Positions 41,712-49,782 of a stretch of 54,439 bases of DNA are shown here, in pieces. This DNA comes from Actinomycetes bacterium. GTDB lineage: Bacteria > Actinomycetota > Acidimicrobiia > Acidimicrobiales > Ilumatobacteraceae. The stretch is taken from assembly GCA_025351965.1 (NCBI GenBank), contig JANXUX010000350.1, forward strand, positions 1-54,439. Reading direction: 5' to 3'. Positions within the stretch are counted from its first letter, which is position 1, and the number at the start of each line of letters is the position of its first letter. The position numbers and the translations under genes were made by a program. The notes under the pieces are model-generated. The model was not told where the DNA came from and ran no database searches. It saw only the letters and a list, made by a program, of their open reading frames with translations.

Positions 41712-43631
41712 TCAGGAGTCGAACGTACGCTCGACCGGATCGTCGTCGCTGGCAAGGCTGGCGAGCACGCCCACGCTGGTGGACCTGACCTTGTCCGCGA
41801 CGCGGATCGTGCTCGGCCCATTCGTGCTGCGCGCGGCGACGTCGCTGTCGGCGATGATCGAGCAGTTGCGGCCCTGGGCCTTGGCCGCGTAGAGCGCATC
41901 ATCGGCGAGCCGGACGGCGTCTTCGAGGCTGGCGCATCGCTCGGCAGCGACAATTCCGTAGCTCGCCGTGAAACCCGGGAGATCGCTGGTGGACAGCCGC
42001 GCTGCGAGTTCGAGCCGGATCCTGTCGATGACTGCGGTGGTGTCGGTCGGGTCGAGGTCGGCGAACGCGAACGCAAACTCCTCGCCTCCCCAGCGCGCCA
42101 TCAGGTCGTTCTGTCGCAGCGTGCTCTTGGCGACGTCGCAGAACGTCTTGATCGCACGATCGCCGGTTTCGTGACCGTAGGTGTCGTTGACACGCTTGAA
42201 GTGGTCGATGTCGGCCATGACGAGCGCGAACGGAGTGTTGTTGCGTCGCAGCGACCGGATCCGGGTTTGGAACGTGCGCCGGTTGATGAGTCCGGTGAGC
42301 GAGTCGGTGGATGCCTGCTCGGACGTGCGGACCATCGTCCGCAACATGCCGATCCGTGCGCCTGCCTGCGTCGACAGCATCGACACGGCCTCGATCTCTG
42401 CGGGCGTCGGGACCTGGTGTTCGATGCCCACTGCATGGATCACACCCATTGCGCGGCCCATGAACGTCACCGGCACGCAGACCGCCGAGCACGGATCGAC
42501 ACCACGGTTGCGCAGGTGAGGGCACGCGTCGAGCGCTGTGCTCGAGGCAAACGTGACCGCTGAACCGCTGCGAACGGCGACACACGAGAATGGTGACGCG
42601 ACCGGGCATCCCGGACCATCCGGGTTCTCGCCGGCGACAACGGCTTGTTCGAGGTTCGACTTGCTGTTGTCCGCCAGGAGCAGTTCCGACGATCGACCTG
42701 GGAGCACGTCGGCGAGCGTCAGCCCGACCACCTCGAGCGCGGTGGGTTCGTCGTCGGACATCTCCAAGGCGCGCTGCACCTTGCTCGACGTCTCCTGCCG
42801 ACGGTGCTCGGACACCAGCGCTTGTTCCCGCAGACGAAGCTTGCTGAGCATGCTGTTGAATGCCCGCGCCAGTCGCCCGGTCTCGTCGTCGCCGTGGACG
42901 TCGGCCTCGGCTTCGAGATCTCCCTCGGCGGCGCGTTCTGCGGCCTGTTGGACGCGATGGAGTGGGTCGCGGATCAGCTTGGTGATGATCCAGCTCGAGA
43001 CGATCATCACGATCAACGCGATGACCCCGAGGATGACACCGAGCACCCGGGCCTGGTTCGACGTGTCGTGGAAGGCGGCGACCGCGTCGGCACGGCTCAT
43101 CTCGGAGATGGCCGCGAACCGTGCGGCGTCATCGGCCATGAATCCGAACGCCAGGGATTCTGCGCCGAGCGTGAGGTTGCGCGCGAGCACGGGACGTCCG
43201 GCTTGGAGTGCCTCCCAGATCAGCTGATCGGTCTGCAGGAACGTCTGGTAACCGGTCGCGATCTTCTGGACGAGCGCTTGGGCAACCGCGTTCCCATTCC
43301 GTTGACGCAGTGTTTGCAACGACGACTCGAACTGGCCGGCCGCTTCGTCGAAGGATTGACGCGTCGACGGCCATGCCAGCACGTACGCCTGCTGGGCGGC
43401 GCGGAGCTCGGACGCAGCGAAGCGAAGGTGGTCGGCGGCCTGCGACCTCGCTGCGGCGACGTCGACGATCTGGTCGTTGGCGGTCCCGAGGCGGGCCACG
43501 GTGAGGAAGAGGCATCCGATCACCATGACCAGTACACCCGTGAGGGCTGCGAAACCGTGGAACAGCTTGCGTCCCACTGGCAGGTCGACGATCCGCTGGC
43601 GCAACGTCCGCGACTCAATCGAGGTGCCCAT
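41712..43631 (-). CDS. membrane diguanylate cyclase (sensor-HAMP-GAF-GGDEF)
   Basis: A 639-aa signalling enzyme. Membrane helices near 25-50 and 195-220 bracket a helical extracytoplasmic sensor of 4HB type. A HAMP domain (220-275) follows, then a GAF domain (290-420, with several Cys), and the GGDEF domain (450-610). The active site reads RWGGEEFAF, and RQND five residues upstream is the RxxD inhibitory site, so it should make c-di-GMP under product feedback. There is no EAL domain. It overlaps the upstream lipoprotein gene by 17 bp. Confidence 0.94.
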   Translation of the reverse strand: MGTSIESRTLRQRIVDLPVGRKLFHGFAALTGVLVMVIGCLFLTVARLGTANDQIVDVAAARSQAADHLRFAASELRAAQQAYVLAWPSTRQSFDEAAGQFESSLQTLRQRNGNAVAQALVQKIATGYQTFLQTDQLIWEALQAGRPVLARNLTLGAESLAFGFMADDAARFAAISEMSRADAVAAFHDTSNQARVLGVILGVIALIVMIVSSWIITKLIRDPLHRVQQAAERAAEGDLEAEADVHGDDETGRLARAFNSMLSKLRLREQALVSEHRRQETSSKVQRALEMSDDEPTALEVVGLTLADVLPGRSSELLLADNSKSNLEQAVVAGENPDGPGCPVASPFSCVAVRSGSAVTFASSTALDACPHLRNRGVDPCSAVCVPVTFMGRAMGVIHAVGIEHQVPTPAEIEAVSMLSTQAGARIGMLRTMVRTSEQASTDSLTGLINRRTFQTRIRSLRRNNTPFALVMADIDHFKRVNDTYGHETGDRAIKTFCDVAKSTLRQNDLMARWGGEEFAFAFADLDPTDTTAVIDRIRLELAARLSTSDLPGFTASYGIVAAERCASLEDAVRLADDALYAAKAQGRNCSIIADSDVAARSTNGPSTIRVADKVRSTSVGVLASLASDDDPVERTFDS

Positions 43632-44184
43632 CGAGGGTCACCGCCTCGTCGCCGATCGTCACGGTGAGCGTCAGATCGCTGTCGCCCGTGACTCTGACGT
43701 TGTTGCCGTAGTGGAGATCCGGGGTGCCCAGCGTGACGTCCTGCATCAGCGTCGGCGCGACCTCGATCCGCTCTCCGGTCGTCCGGTTCAAGATCTCTAT
43801 CGAGGGCGCGATGTCCGACAGTGGCAGTCCCGTGATCCGGTCGTAGATGTGCGCTTCGACGTGGCGAACGTCCGCGCCGAGGGGGCTGCTGGCACCCGAG
43901 ACGATCAGTTCACCCTCGATCGGATGTTGGGCGTCAGCTTGAGCCCGGGTGAACATCTGCTCTCCGGGGAGCACGTTGGCGACAACGAAGTAGCTCGCAC
44001 TCGTGGCGATCCGGGTCCAGCCGGCAGCCGCGACCACATCCTGCTCGGACACGGCGCGTGCGTCCGCCGGCGAACTGACCAGTCGACAGCCGGCCAGCAG
44101 CGTCGACACGGCAACCGCGCAAGCCGCTCCTGCCCACCTTCGCTGCGCATCAACTCGGCTTGGCGACCACAATCTGTTCACCAC
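43615..44184 (-). CDS. lipoprotein with beta-sandwich domain, function unknown
   Basis: A 189-aa lipoprotein. I choose the GTG at 44184, with AGGA seven bases upstream; the frame is open further upstream without a signal. The basic N-terminus and hydrophobic stretch end in the lipobox LLAGC. The C-terminal part (VEAHIYDRITGLPLSDIAP, then LHYGNNVRVTGDSDLTLTV) looks like a small beta-sandwich with a HYGNNV loop, somewhat like iron-binding p19/Tp34 proteins. It overlaps the cyclase gene by 17 bp, so it may act as its extracytoplasmic ligand partner. Confidence 0.65.
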   Translation of the reverse strand: MVNRLWSPSRVDAQRRWAGAACAVAVSTLLAGCRLVSSPADARAVSEQDVVAAAGWTRIATSASYFVVANVLPGEQMFTRAQADAQHPIEGELIVSGASSPLGADVRHVEAHIYDRITGLPLSDIAPSIEILNRTTGERIEVAPTLMQDVTLGTPDLHYGNNVRVTGDSDLTLTVTIGDEAVTLDGHLD

Positions 44185-44280
44185 TTCGCGTTCCTGTTCG
44201 CCGGCACGAAGTTCTGTCGGCCAGATTTGCCGGAAACTTGAGACATCACCCGCGCTGGACAGCGCGGAAGCTCTCACCCG

Positions 44281-44988
44281 TCAGGTCACCGTCGCAGCGC
44301 TCAGCAACCAGTGATCGAACGCATCGGCGAACGTCGGCGTCGCTGCGGGCAACGAGCTGAACTCCATCATCTGGCGCATCGAGCGCTCGAAGGCGGCGCG
44401 GCTGTCCAGCCAATCGAGATGGTGATTGACCTCGAGCGTGACGAAGCCGTGAAAGCCCGCCCAGAGCCCGACCAACGTCTGCTGGTGCTCAGCGACAGCC
44501 GCAGCGAGGTCGTCGCCCGGCGGCGGCCAGCCCATTGCCTCGCCGACCACGGCTGCCATCGGGGCGAAGACCAGGGTCTGGGCCGACACCGTCGGGCCGC
44601 CCGGTTCGGCGGCGTAACCGGGCAACTGGTCGGTGAAGATCAGGTTGAAGTCCGGCCGATGGGTCAGCGCCCAGCGGCGGTACGCATACGGCCCGACCAG
44701 CAGACGATCACCGAGCGGAGCGTCGGCGAACGCCATGGCAGCCTGTTGCACAGCGGACGCGAGGTCTGCGTACGTGCGCAGGATCAGCTCGGTGAGCAGT
44801 TCGTCGATGTTCGCGAAGTAGGTGTACAGCGAGGCCGGGCTCATCCCGACGGCGCGCGCGAGACCGCGCCAGGTGATGCTGCCCGTGCCACCCACGGCCA
44901 GCTGTCGGCGCGCCTCGACGCACAGATCGTCGACGAGCTGGCGGCGCTGGCGGCCTCGACGCGTCTCGCCCGATGTCGCAGTGGTCAT
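44281..44988 (-). CDS. TetR/AcrR family regulator
   Basis: A 235-aa regulator from ATG 44988 (MTTATSGETRRGRQ). The helix-turn-helix lies at about 20-65, with ITWRGLARAVGMSPASLYTYFANIDELL. The C-terminal part contains the WHG-type ligand domain (LWAGFHGFVTLEV). It is divergent from the epimerase gene, and a perfect 31-bp palindrome between them covers both promoters, so it very likely represses both. Ligand unknown. Confidence 0.93.
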   Translation of the reverse strand: MTTATSGETRRGRQRRQLVDDLCVEARRQLAVGGTGSITWRGLARAVGMSPASLYTYFANIDELLTELILRTYADLASAVQQAAMAFADAPLGDRLLVGPYAYRRWALTHRPDFNLIFTDQLPGYAAEPGGPTVSAQTLVFAPMAAVVGEAMGWPPPGDDLAAAVAEHQQTLVGLWAGFHGFVTLEVNHHLDWLDSRAAFERSMRQMMEFSSLPAATPTFADAFDHWLLSAATVT

Positions 44989-45014
44989 GTGACTGAGACT
45001 ACACCGCATGATGA

Positions 45015-45044
45015 TTGATTTCCGAACATTGTTCGACTTATAGT
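45015..45044 (+). promoter_or_regulatory. predicted leaderless promoter of the epimerase gene
   Basis: TTGATT (45015-45020) and TATAGT (45039-45044) are 18 bp apart. The expected start falls at about 45051, which is the A of the ATG, so the mRNA would be leaderless. The palindrome covers the -10 and the start. Confidence 0.65.
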
Positions 45045-45055
45045 CGAACAATGTT
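45025..45055. promoter_or_regulatory. perfect 31-bp palindrome, TetR operator
   Basis: Arms AACATTGTTCGACT and AGTCGAACAATGTT are separated by TAT, giving 14-bp perfect arms. It lies between the divergent TetR and epimerase genes and includes the epimerase start codon. This length and symmetry are typical of TetR-family operators that bind one or two dimers. Confidence 0.85.
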
Positions 45056-46025
45056 TGAAACACGTACGACAGTTGAACCAGTCATCCCGAGCGCCGGGCG
45101 CCACGTGATCCTCGGCGCCGGTCCGGTCGGCCAAGCGCTCGTCGACACGCTCGCCGGTCAGGGCGTGCGCCCGACCGTGGTCACTCGTTCGGGTGCCGGT
45201 TGCCAGGGGGCCGATGCCGTTGCAGCGGACCTCACCGATCCGGCAGCCGCGGAGACCGCACTGCGCGACGCTGCGGTGGTCTACCAATGCGCCCAGCCCG
45301 CGTACCACCGTTGGCCGGAGGAGTTCCCCGGGCTGCAACGTTCGATCGTCGCCGCGGCACGGCAATGCGGGGTGTCCGTGCTGGTCGCCGTCGAGAACAT
45401 GTACGGCTACGGGCAGGTCTCGGGACCGATCCACGAGGGTCTGCCACTGTGCTCCAGCGGCCGCAAGGGGGCCGTCCGAGCGGCGATGTGGAACGAACTG
45501 CGCGAGGCCCACGAGTCCGGCGCGCTCAACGTCGTCGCTGCGAGGGCGTCGGACTTCTACGGTCCCCGGGTCACGGCGTCTGCGTTCGGTGAGCGGTTCT
45601 TCGAGCCACTCATCGCCGGCAAGAAGCCGTCGGTGCTCGGTGATCCGGCTCGCCTGCACACAGTCACGTACGTCCCTGATCTGGCGCAGGCGATGGTGCA
45701 ACTGGGCACCGCTCCCGACGCCTGGGGCAAGGCCTGGCACGTGCCGAACGCCCCGACGGTCTCGACCGCGGAACTGGTTGCTGTGGCAGCGGCCGCTGCA
45801 GCGACGGGCAGCACCCGCCGTGCTCGCGTCACGCCTGCATGGCAGCTGCGTGTTGCGGGCCGATTCTCGCCTGCCATCCGGGAGCTGGTGGAGTTGCTCT
45901 ACGAGTTCGATGAGGACTTCGTCGTCGACGACTCCCGTTTCACGACGCGGTTCGCAGGATCGGCAACGTCGCTGCCCGACGGGCTCCGGGCGACCGTTGC
46001 CTGGTACCGGGCGCGGGCGTCATGA
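45051..46025 (+). CDS. NAD(P)-dependent epimerase/dehydratase-like (atypical SDR)
   Basis: A 324-aa protein from the ATG inside the TetR operator (MFETRTTVEPV). The dinucleotide loop is HVILGAGPVGQALVD near 18, with a later VVYQCAQPAYHRWPEEFPG and VAVENMYGYG. The C-terminal region has LHTVTYVPDLAQAMVQLG, the substrate-side motif of extended SDRs. The usual YxxxK is replaced by a loop around NMYGYGQ, so the catalytic set is atypical. It is the likely sole target of the divergent TetR. Its stop overlaps the start of the broken cupredoxin gene. Confidence 0.88.
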   Translation: MFETRTTVEPVIPSAGRHVILGAGPVGQALVDTLAGQGVRPTVVTRSGAGCQGADAVAADLTDPAAAETALRDAAVVYQCAQPAYHRWPEEFPGLQRSIVAAARQCGVSVLVAVENMYGYGQVSGPIHEGLPLCSSGRKGAVRAAMWNELREAHESGALNVVAARASDFYGPRVTASAFGERFFEPLIAGKKPSVLGDPARLHTVTYVPDLAQAMVQLGTAPDAWGKAWHVPNAPTVSTAELVAVAAAAAATGSTRRARVTPAWQLRVAGRFSPAIRELVELLYEFDEDFVVDDSRFTTRFAGSATSLPDGLRATVAWYRARAS

Positions 46026-46706
46026 CGCTCCCGACGTCGTTCGCCCGAGCAACTCCCCTGCACCGGGCCACCGCTGTGGCGATGTGGTCTCCGGGCTCAG
46101 CCTGGCCATCTCGGCGCTCGTGGTCCAAGCACACCCGGACTGGACATTCGCGGCTCTACGCGGCGGACGCTGGGTGGCGGCCCTGGGCATGCTCGGCCTG
46201 CGCCAACGGTGGTGCTTCCTCGCCGGCGTCGTTCCCCTCAGCGGCCTCGTCCCAGTGGCCGGACCCATCGTCGCGTTCGATCTGTTCCGACCGGGACAAT
46301 CAGCTCGCTTCCTGCTGACGGCCTTGATCACCGTCAGCGCGGCGTTCTCGGCAGTCCTCGGCATCGCTGCCGCGCTCATCCCATCGCGCGTCGGCCGACG
46401 CGTCGTACTCGGCGTAGATCACTCACCGCCGCCCAACGGGGGACTGCGATCGAGATCGACCGGCACGACTTCCGAGTCGAACTGCAGGCGAGTTCGGTAC
46501 CGAACGGCGCCGTCATCCACCTCCGCAACCTCGGACGGCTGCCCCACAACTTCACGGTCGCCGACCGCGGCCTCTCCGTTTTCGTTCCAGCCCGTCGCGA
46601 CACCTACTTCCGCCTCCCGACAACGGATCAACCGACCATCGGGGCGATCTGCACCGTCGGCGACCACGCCGCGCTCGGCATGGGCATCTCAATACCTCTC
46701 GACTGA
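46022..46706 (+). pseudogene. broken membrane-cupredoxin gene (two frame breaks)
   Basis: An ATG overlaps the epimerase stop and begins MTLPTSFARATPLHRATAVAMW. The reading then continues in a second frame as hydrophobic helices (AISALVVQAHPDW, LAGVVPLSGLVPVAGPIVAF, LLTALITVSAAFSAVL) and in a third frame as a cupredoxin domain (GTAIEIDRHDF, RLPHNFTV). The cupredoxin part retains the type-1 copper set: His in PHNF and C-x4-H-x4-M in ICTVGDHAALGM. No single frame covers all three, and the last has no good start, so the gene is frameshifted or the sequence has two indels. Confidence 0.65.
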
Positions 46707-46748
46707 GAGGCGCGATTTGCTCGACCACAGATCGCCGATGGCAGGCGG

Positions 46749-46784
46749 TGTCAATGGCCGCCGGAAACTGCCCACTGATGGCCA
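46749..46784. mobile_element. possible IS21-type terminal fragment
   Basis: The 36 bases from TGTCAATGGCC through GAAACTGCCCACTGATGGCCA have the GGCC-spaced GAAACTGCCCAC phrase I associate with multiple terminal repeats of IS21-family elements. There is no transposase and no matching second end nearby, so at most this is a scar. It lies in the gene-free gap 46707-46872, which shows nothing else. Confidence 0.28.
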
Positions 46785-46872
46785 ACGGATCGCTCACCGT
46801 GGTGGCTCTGGAATCGGGCTGCGTCGGGAACTGGCCGTTCTTGTGTTGGGGTTCGAGGTGTCCAGTTCTGTG

Positions 46873-47520
46873 CTATTTCGATCGGACTCCCGGCCGAGGC
46901 GTTTGGCGTGGAAGGAGTTCGCTTGTCATGGTGTCGCCAAGCCATTGTTGGTAGTCGTCGAGGCTCCAGTTGCTGACGCGAACGAGGTGGTGGAATGTCG
47001 CCGGGCTGTTCAAGAGCGCAAGGATGTCGGCTGCTCGTTCGGGATCGAGGCCATCTCGCAGGACACCGACAGTGAGCACGGAGGCGATGATCGATCGGGC
47101 ACCAGCGCGGCGTCGCCTTTCCGTCGTTTCGGCGAGATCGACGAGCTCAGGATCGACGGTGGCAGCGGTCGCGACTACGCGGAACATGTCTCCAGCGCCA
47201 GTCATTATCCGTCGGACGGCACCGGCGTAGGCGGTGAGACGGGCGGTGGAGGTAGGCGCTTCGAACACTTCGCGCATCCAGTCGCGGGCGTTGACGACGA
47301 TTTCTGCGTCGTCGCCAGCGATGGCTTGATCGAGTGCTGCGGCGAGGATGGCGTGTTTGGTCCCGAACGCGGCGTACACGGTCTGGACGGCGACGCCGGC
47401 ACGTGCGGCGATCGCCGCGATGGAGCTCGATCCATACCCGTCCCGCACGAACAACTCCGTAGCGGCGATGACGATTTTGCGGCGCGTCCGCCGGGAGCGC
47501 TCGTGTCGCCCGTCCGACAC
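46873..47520 (-). CDS. TetR/AcrR family regulator
   Basis: A 215-aa regulator that I start at GTG 47520 (first residues SDGRHERSRR), preceded by AAGGGG at five bases; an alternative GTG lies five codons upstream. The helix-turn-helix is at 20-60, with SSIAAIAARAGVAVQTVYAAFGTKHAIL. The C-terminal domain is helical. It is divergent from a cupin gene, with an AT-rich promoter and a 9-bp palindrome between them. It probably controls the cupin gene. Confidence 0.88.
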   Translation of the reverse strand: MSDGRHERSRRTRRKIVIAATELFVRDGYGSSSIAAIAARAGVAVQTVYAAFGTKHAILAAALDQAIAGDDAEIVVNARDWMREVFEAPTSTARLTAYAGAVRRIMTGAGDMFRVVATAATVDPELVDLAETTERRRRAGARSIIASVLTVGVLRDGLDPERAADILALLNSPATFHHLVRVSNWSLDDYQQWLGDTMTSELLPRQTPRPGVRSK

Positions 47521-47529
47521 GGCGACCCC

Positions 47530-47559
47530 TTGCACGCCATCACCATAGCGAAGTATATT
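47530..47559 (+). promoter_or_regulatory. predicted promoter of the cupin gene
   Basis: TTGCAC (47530-47535) and TATATT (47554-47559) are 18 bp apart in an unusually AT-rich patch. The palindrome AGTGTCACT at 47563-47571 sits at the expected transcription start and may be the TetR operator. Confidence 0.55.
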
Positions 47560-47587
47560 TAGAGTGTCACTACGGAAAGGAAGAGCG

Positions 47588-48055
47588 ATGAATGCTCGCA
47601 GTGCAGTCACCGAACGGGACCGGTGGTTCGTCGGCACGCTGCTGACGTTGGTCGCCACCGGCAGCGACACCGACGGACGGATGGCGCTGATGGAACAGCA
47701 AGCCCGCGCCGGGTTCTCGCCGCCCCGTCATGTGCACCGGCGCGAAGACACCGCGATGTACGTCATCGACGGTGAGTTGACCATCGACATCGACGGCCAC
47801 CAGAGCGACCTGGGCTGTGGTGGATTCGTGTGGTTGCCACGAGATGTGCCACACACGTTCCGCGTCGACAGCGACACGGCCCGGTTCTTGGAGATCGTTA
47901 CGCCGCCGGGGTTCGAGCAATACCACGTCGATACCAGTGATCCCGCACCCTCGCTGTCTCTACCGCCTTCGACGGCACCCGACATCGGTCGCCTCGTGGG
48001 CGCGATCGCCCCATACGGTGCGGAGATCATCGGACCACCGCTCACTGCTGGATAA
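47588..48055 (+). CDS. cupin-domain protein
   Basis: A 155-aa cupin from ATG 47588, with AAGGAAG five bases upstream. Motif one is RHVHRREDTAMYVIDGELTIDIDG with His, His and Glu metal residues; motif two is WLPRDVPHTFRV with a further His. It resembles quercetinase-like or sugar-isomerase-like mononuclear cupins. Alone, divergent from a TetR, it may detoxify or isomerise a small molecule. Function unknown. Confidence 0.87.
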   Translation: MNARSAVTERDRWFVGTLLTLVATGSDTDGRMALMEQQARAGFSPPRHVHRREDTAMYVIDGELTIDIDGHQSDLGCGGFVWLPRDVPHTFRVDSDTARFLEIVTPPGFEQYHVDTSDPAPSLSLPPSTAPDIGRLVGAIAPYGAEIIGPPLTAG

Positions 48056-48701
48056 GCACGCACCGACAGCGGTGCAGCGACGGTGCGGTCGATAGGTGTC
48101 GCGCCATCACATCGGGGAACGTTGTCACGATCGCCGGCGGCGCCCCGTTATGTCGGCGCACCGGGCGCGTTGCGTAGCCGCCGTTTGGTCCGGATCGACG
48201 TCGAGGACTGAGCCGTCTGGTTCAACACCGGCGCCGACACGCTCAAATGGTCGCAATCTGGCGCTTACCGGAAGGGCGACCTCCATCAGGTCTGGGAGTC
48301 GAAAGGTGGCCCGTGATCGGCGTGTCACATCTGCCAATCGTTGACTCGCCAGGGAGTCTTGATTCAGTTCATCGAACCGCTCCGGGGCTCACCCGTTTGC
48401 CGGGGAGCCATACCGGACACTCTTCCTGTTCCGGCCAAGGGTGGATCTCGACGACGAGATCCGATGGCATCTCGATGATGCGAGGTCGCCCAGAGTCCGG
48501 GACCCTGCCGTGGCACCACATCCGCACCCTGAGCGCTGCGAGCTGAGGATCAGTCGAGCGGGGATCACTGCACCCCGCGTGATCCTGCTGGGCCTCTGGG
48601 CATTGGTGTTCCGAAAGACATCGCGAACGTCGCCTTCGGTCGCACACCGCTCGCTCCACGGCACCGCCGGCACCGCGACGCCTCGACGACGTCGGCAGTG
48701 C
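48056..48701. other. gene-free 646-bp stretch with short broken coding traces
   Basis: No full-length gene is convincing on either strand. On the plus strand short runs look protein-like in different frames: AVWFNTGADTLKWSQSGAYR around 48210-48270 (after a stop), and EPYRTLFLFRPRVDLDDEI around 48405-48465. They are interrupted by stops and frame changes, as in decayed coding DNA. I could not name the ancestor. No tRNA or strong terminator was seen. Confidence 0.5.
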
Positions 48702-49739
48702 TCAGATCTCGACGACGATCTTGCCGAAGAAGGCGCCCTCGCGCATGGCCCGTTGTGCGTCCAGCAATTGCTCGAACGGCCAGACACTGTCGATCACCGG
48801 CGAGCGCTCGGCGGCGGCCATCGCGTCGAGCATCAGCGGAAAATCGGCGGCGAGGTAGCCGCCGGCGCCGATCAACGAGCGGCCCCAGTGGTACACGTCG
48901 GTGAGCGAGAGCGTGGCCTCGCTGCCGGTCGTGGTCCCACAGAAAACCATCCGTCCACCGATGGCGAGCGCGGCAATCGAGGCACCGAACAGCGCCGGCC
49001 CGACATGGTCGACGACGAGGTCGACCCCGCGTCCGCCGGTGATCGCGGTGACCGACGCGGCGACGTCCTCGCTGCGGTAGTCGACGGCGTGGTGGTAGCC
49101 GGCAGCGAGGGCTCGCGCGACCTTGGCCTCGCCGCCCGTGGTGGTGATGACCGTCGATCCGTCGGCGAGCAGCAACGTCAGCAGCGCACACGACACTCCC
49201 GACGCGGCACCGTTGACGAGCACCGTCTCGCCGGGGACGTGTCCGCCGGCTCGTAGCGCGTGGAACGCTGTCATCGCCGCAACCGGCAGGGTCGCAGCGT
49301 CGACGAAGGACATCTCACCTGGGATCTCGTAGGTGCGGTCGGCCGGTACGACCACGAGCTCGGCGAAGCCGCCGGGCCGGGTCGAGCCGACGGTGCGCAG
49401 GTTCTCGCAGTACGGGGCGAGGCCCGACATGCAGCGCACGCAGACGCCACACGTACTCACCGGATCGACCATGACGCGCGCGCCGACGGGCGGGCCAACG
49501 GTGTCACCGAGGCTCGGGTGCCGGGACACGACGATGCCGGCGACATCCATGCCAGCGATGTGCGGCAGCGAGAAGCCGCGCACCACGGGCGCGGTCAGCT
49601 GGAGCAGATCGAGGCGGTTCAGGGCGCACGCCGCGACCTCGATCAGCAACTCGCCGGGACCTGGTTCGGGATCAGCGACGGTCTCGAGGGCAACGACATC
49701 GTCGCTGCCCCCGAAACCGCGCTGGACACATGCTCTCAA
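48702..49739 (-). CDS. zinc-dependent alcohol dehydrogenase-like MDR protein
   Basis: A 345-aa MDR enzyme with LPHIAGMDVAG in the GroES-like domain and the structural-zinc loop intact as four Cys (CGVCVRCMSGLAPYC, spaced 3-3-8). Rossmann domain: ETVLVNGAASGVSCALL. The C-terminus FFGKIVVEI and VDHVGPALF resemble the MDR protein at 24988-26022, which lacks the zinc loop. It is likely to be an NADPH-dependent reductase or dehydrogenase. It is 44 bp upstream of the transporter's binding-protein stop only by convergence of coordinates; both genes run leftward. Confidence 0.92.
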   Translation of the reverse strand: MRACVQRGFGGSDDVVALETVADPEPGPGELLIEVAACALNRLDLLQLTAPVVRGFSLPHIAGMDVAGIVVSRHPSLGDTVGPPVGARVMVDPVSTCGVCVRCMSGLAPYCENLRTVGSTRPGGFAELVVVPADRTYEIPGEMSFVDAATLPVAAMTAFHALRAGGHVPGETVLVNGAASGVSCALLTLLLADGSTVITTTGGEAKVARALAAGYHHAVDYRSEDVAASVTAITGGRGVDLVVDHVGPALFGASIAALAIGGRMVFCGTTTGSEATLSLTDVYHWGRSLIGAGGYLAADFPLMLDAMAAAERSPVIDSVWPFEQLLDAQRAMREGAFFGKIVVEI

Positions 49740-49782
49740 CGGATCAGCCGAAACTCGTCAGCCCAAAGTCGTCAGCCGGTCC

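Noticed and set aside
45193-47562. A single 789-codon open frame on the plus strand
   Set aside because: It crosses the epimerase gene, part of the broken cupredoxin gene and the antisense of a TetR gene. Only the middle third looks like protein; the rest is low-complexity Arg/Pro/Ser shadow.
48056-48701. Toxin-antitoxin module suggested by a PYRTLFLFRP phrase
   Set aside because: The phrase is in a short frame without a full domain or start, and no partner gene is present.
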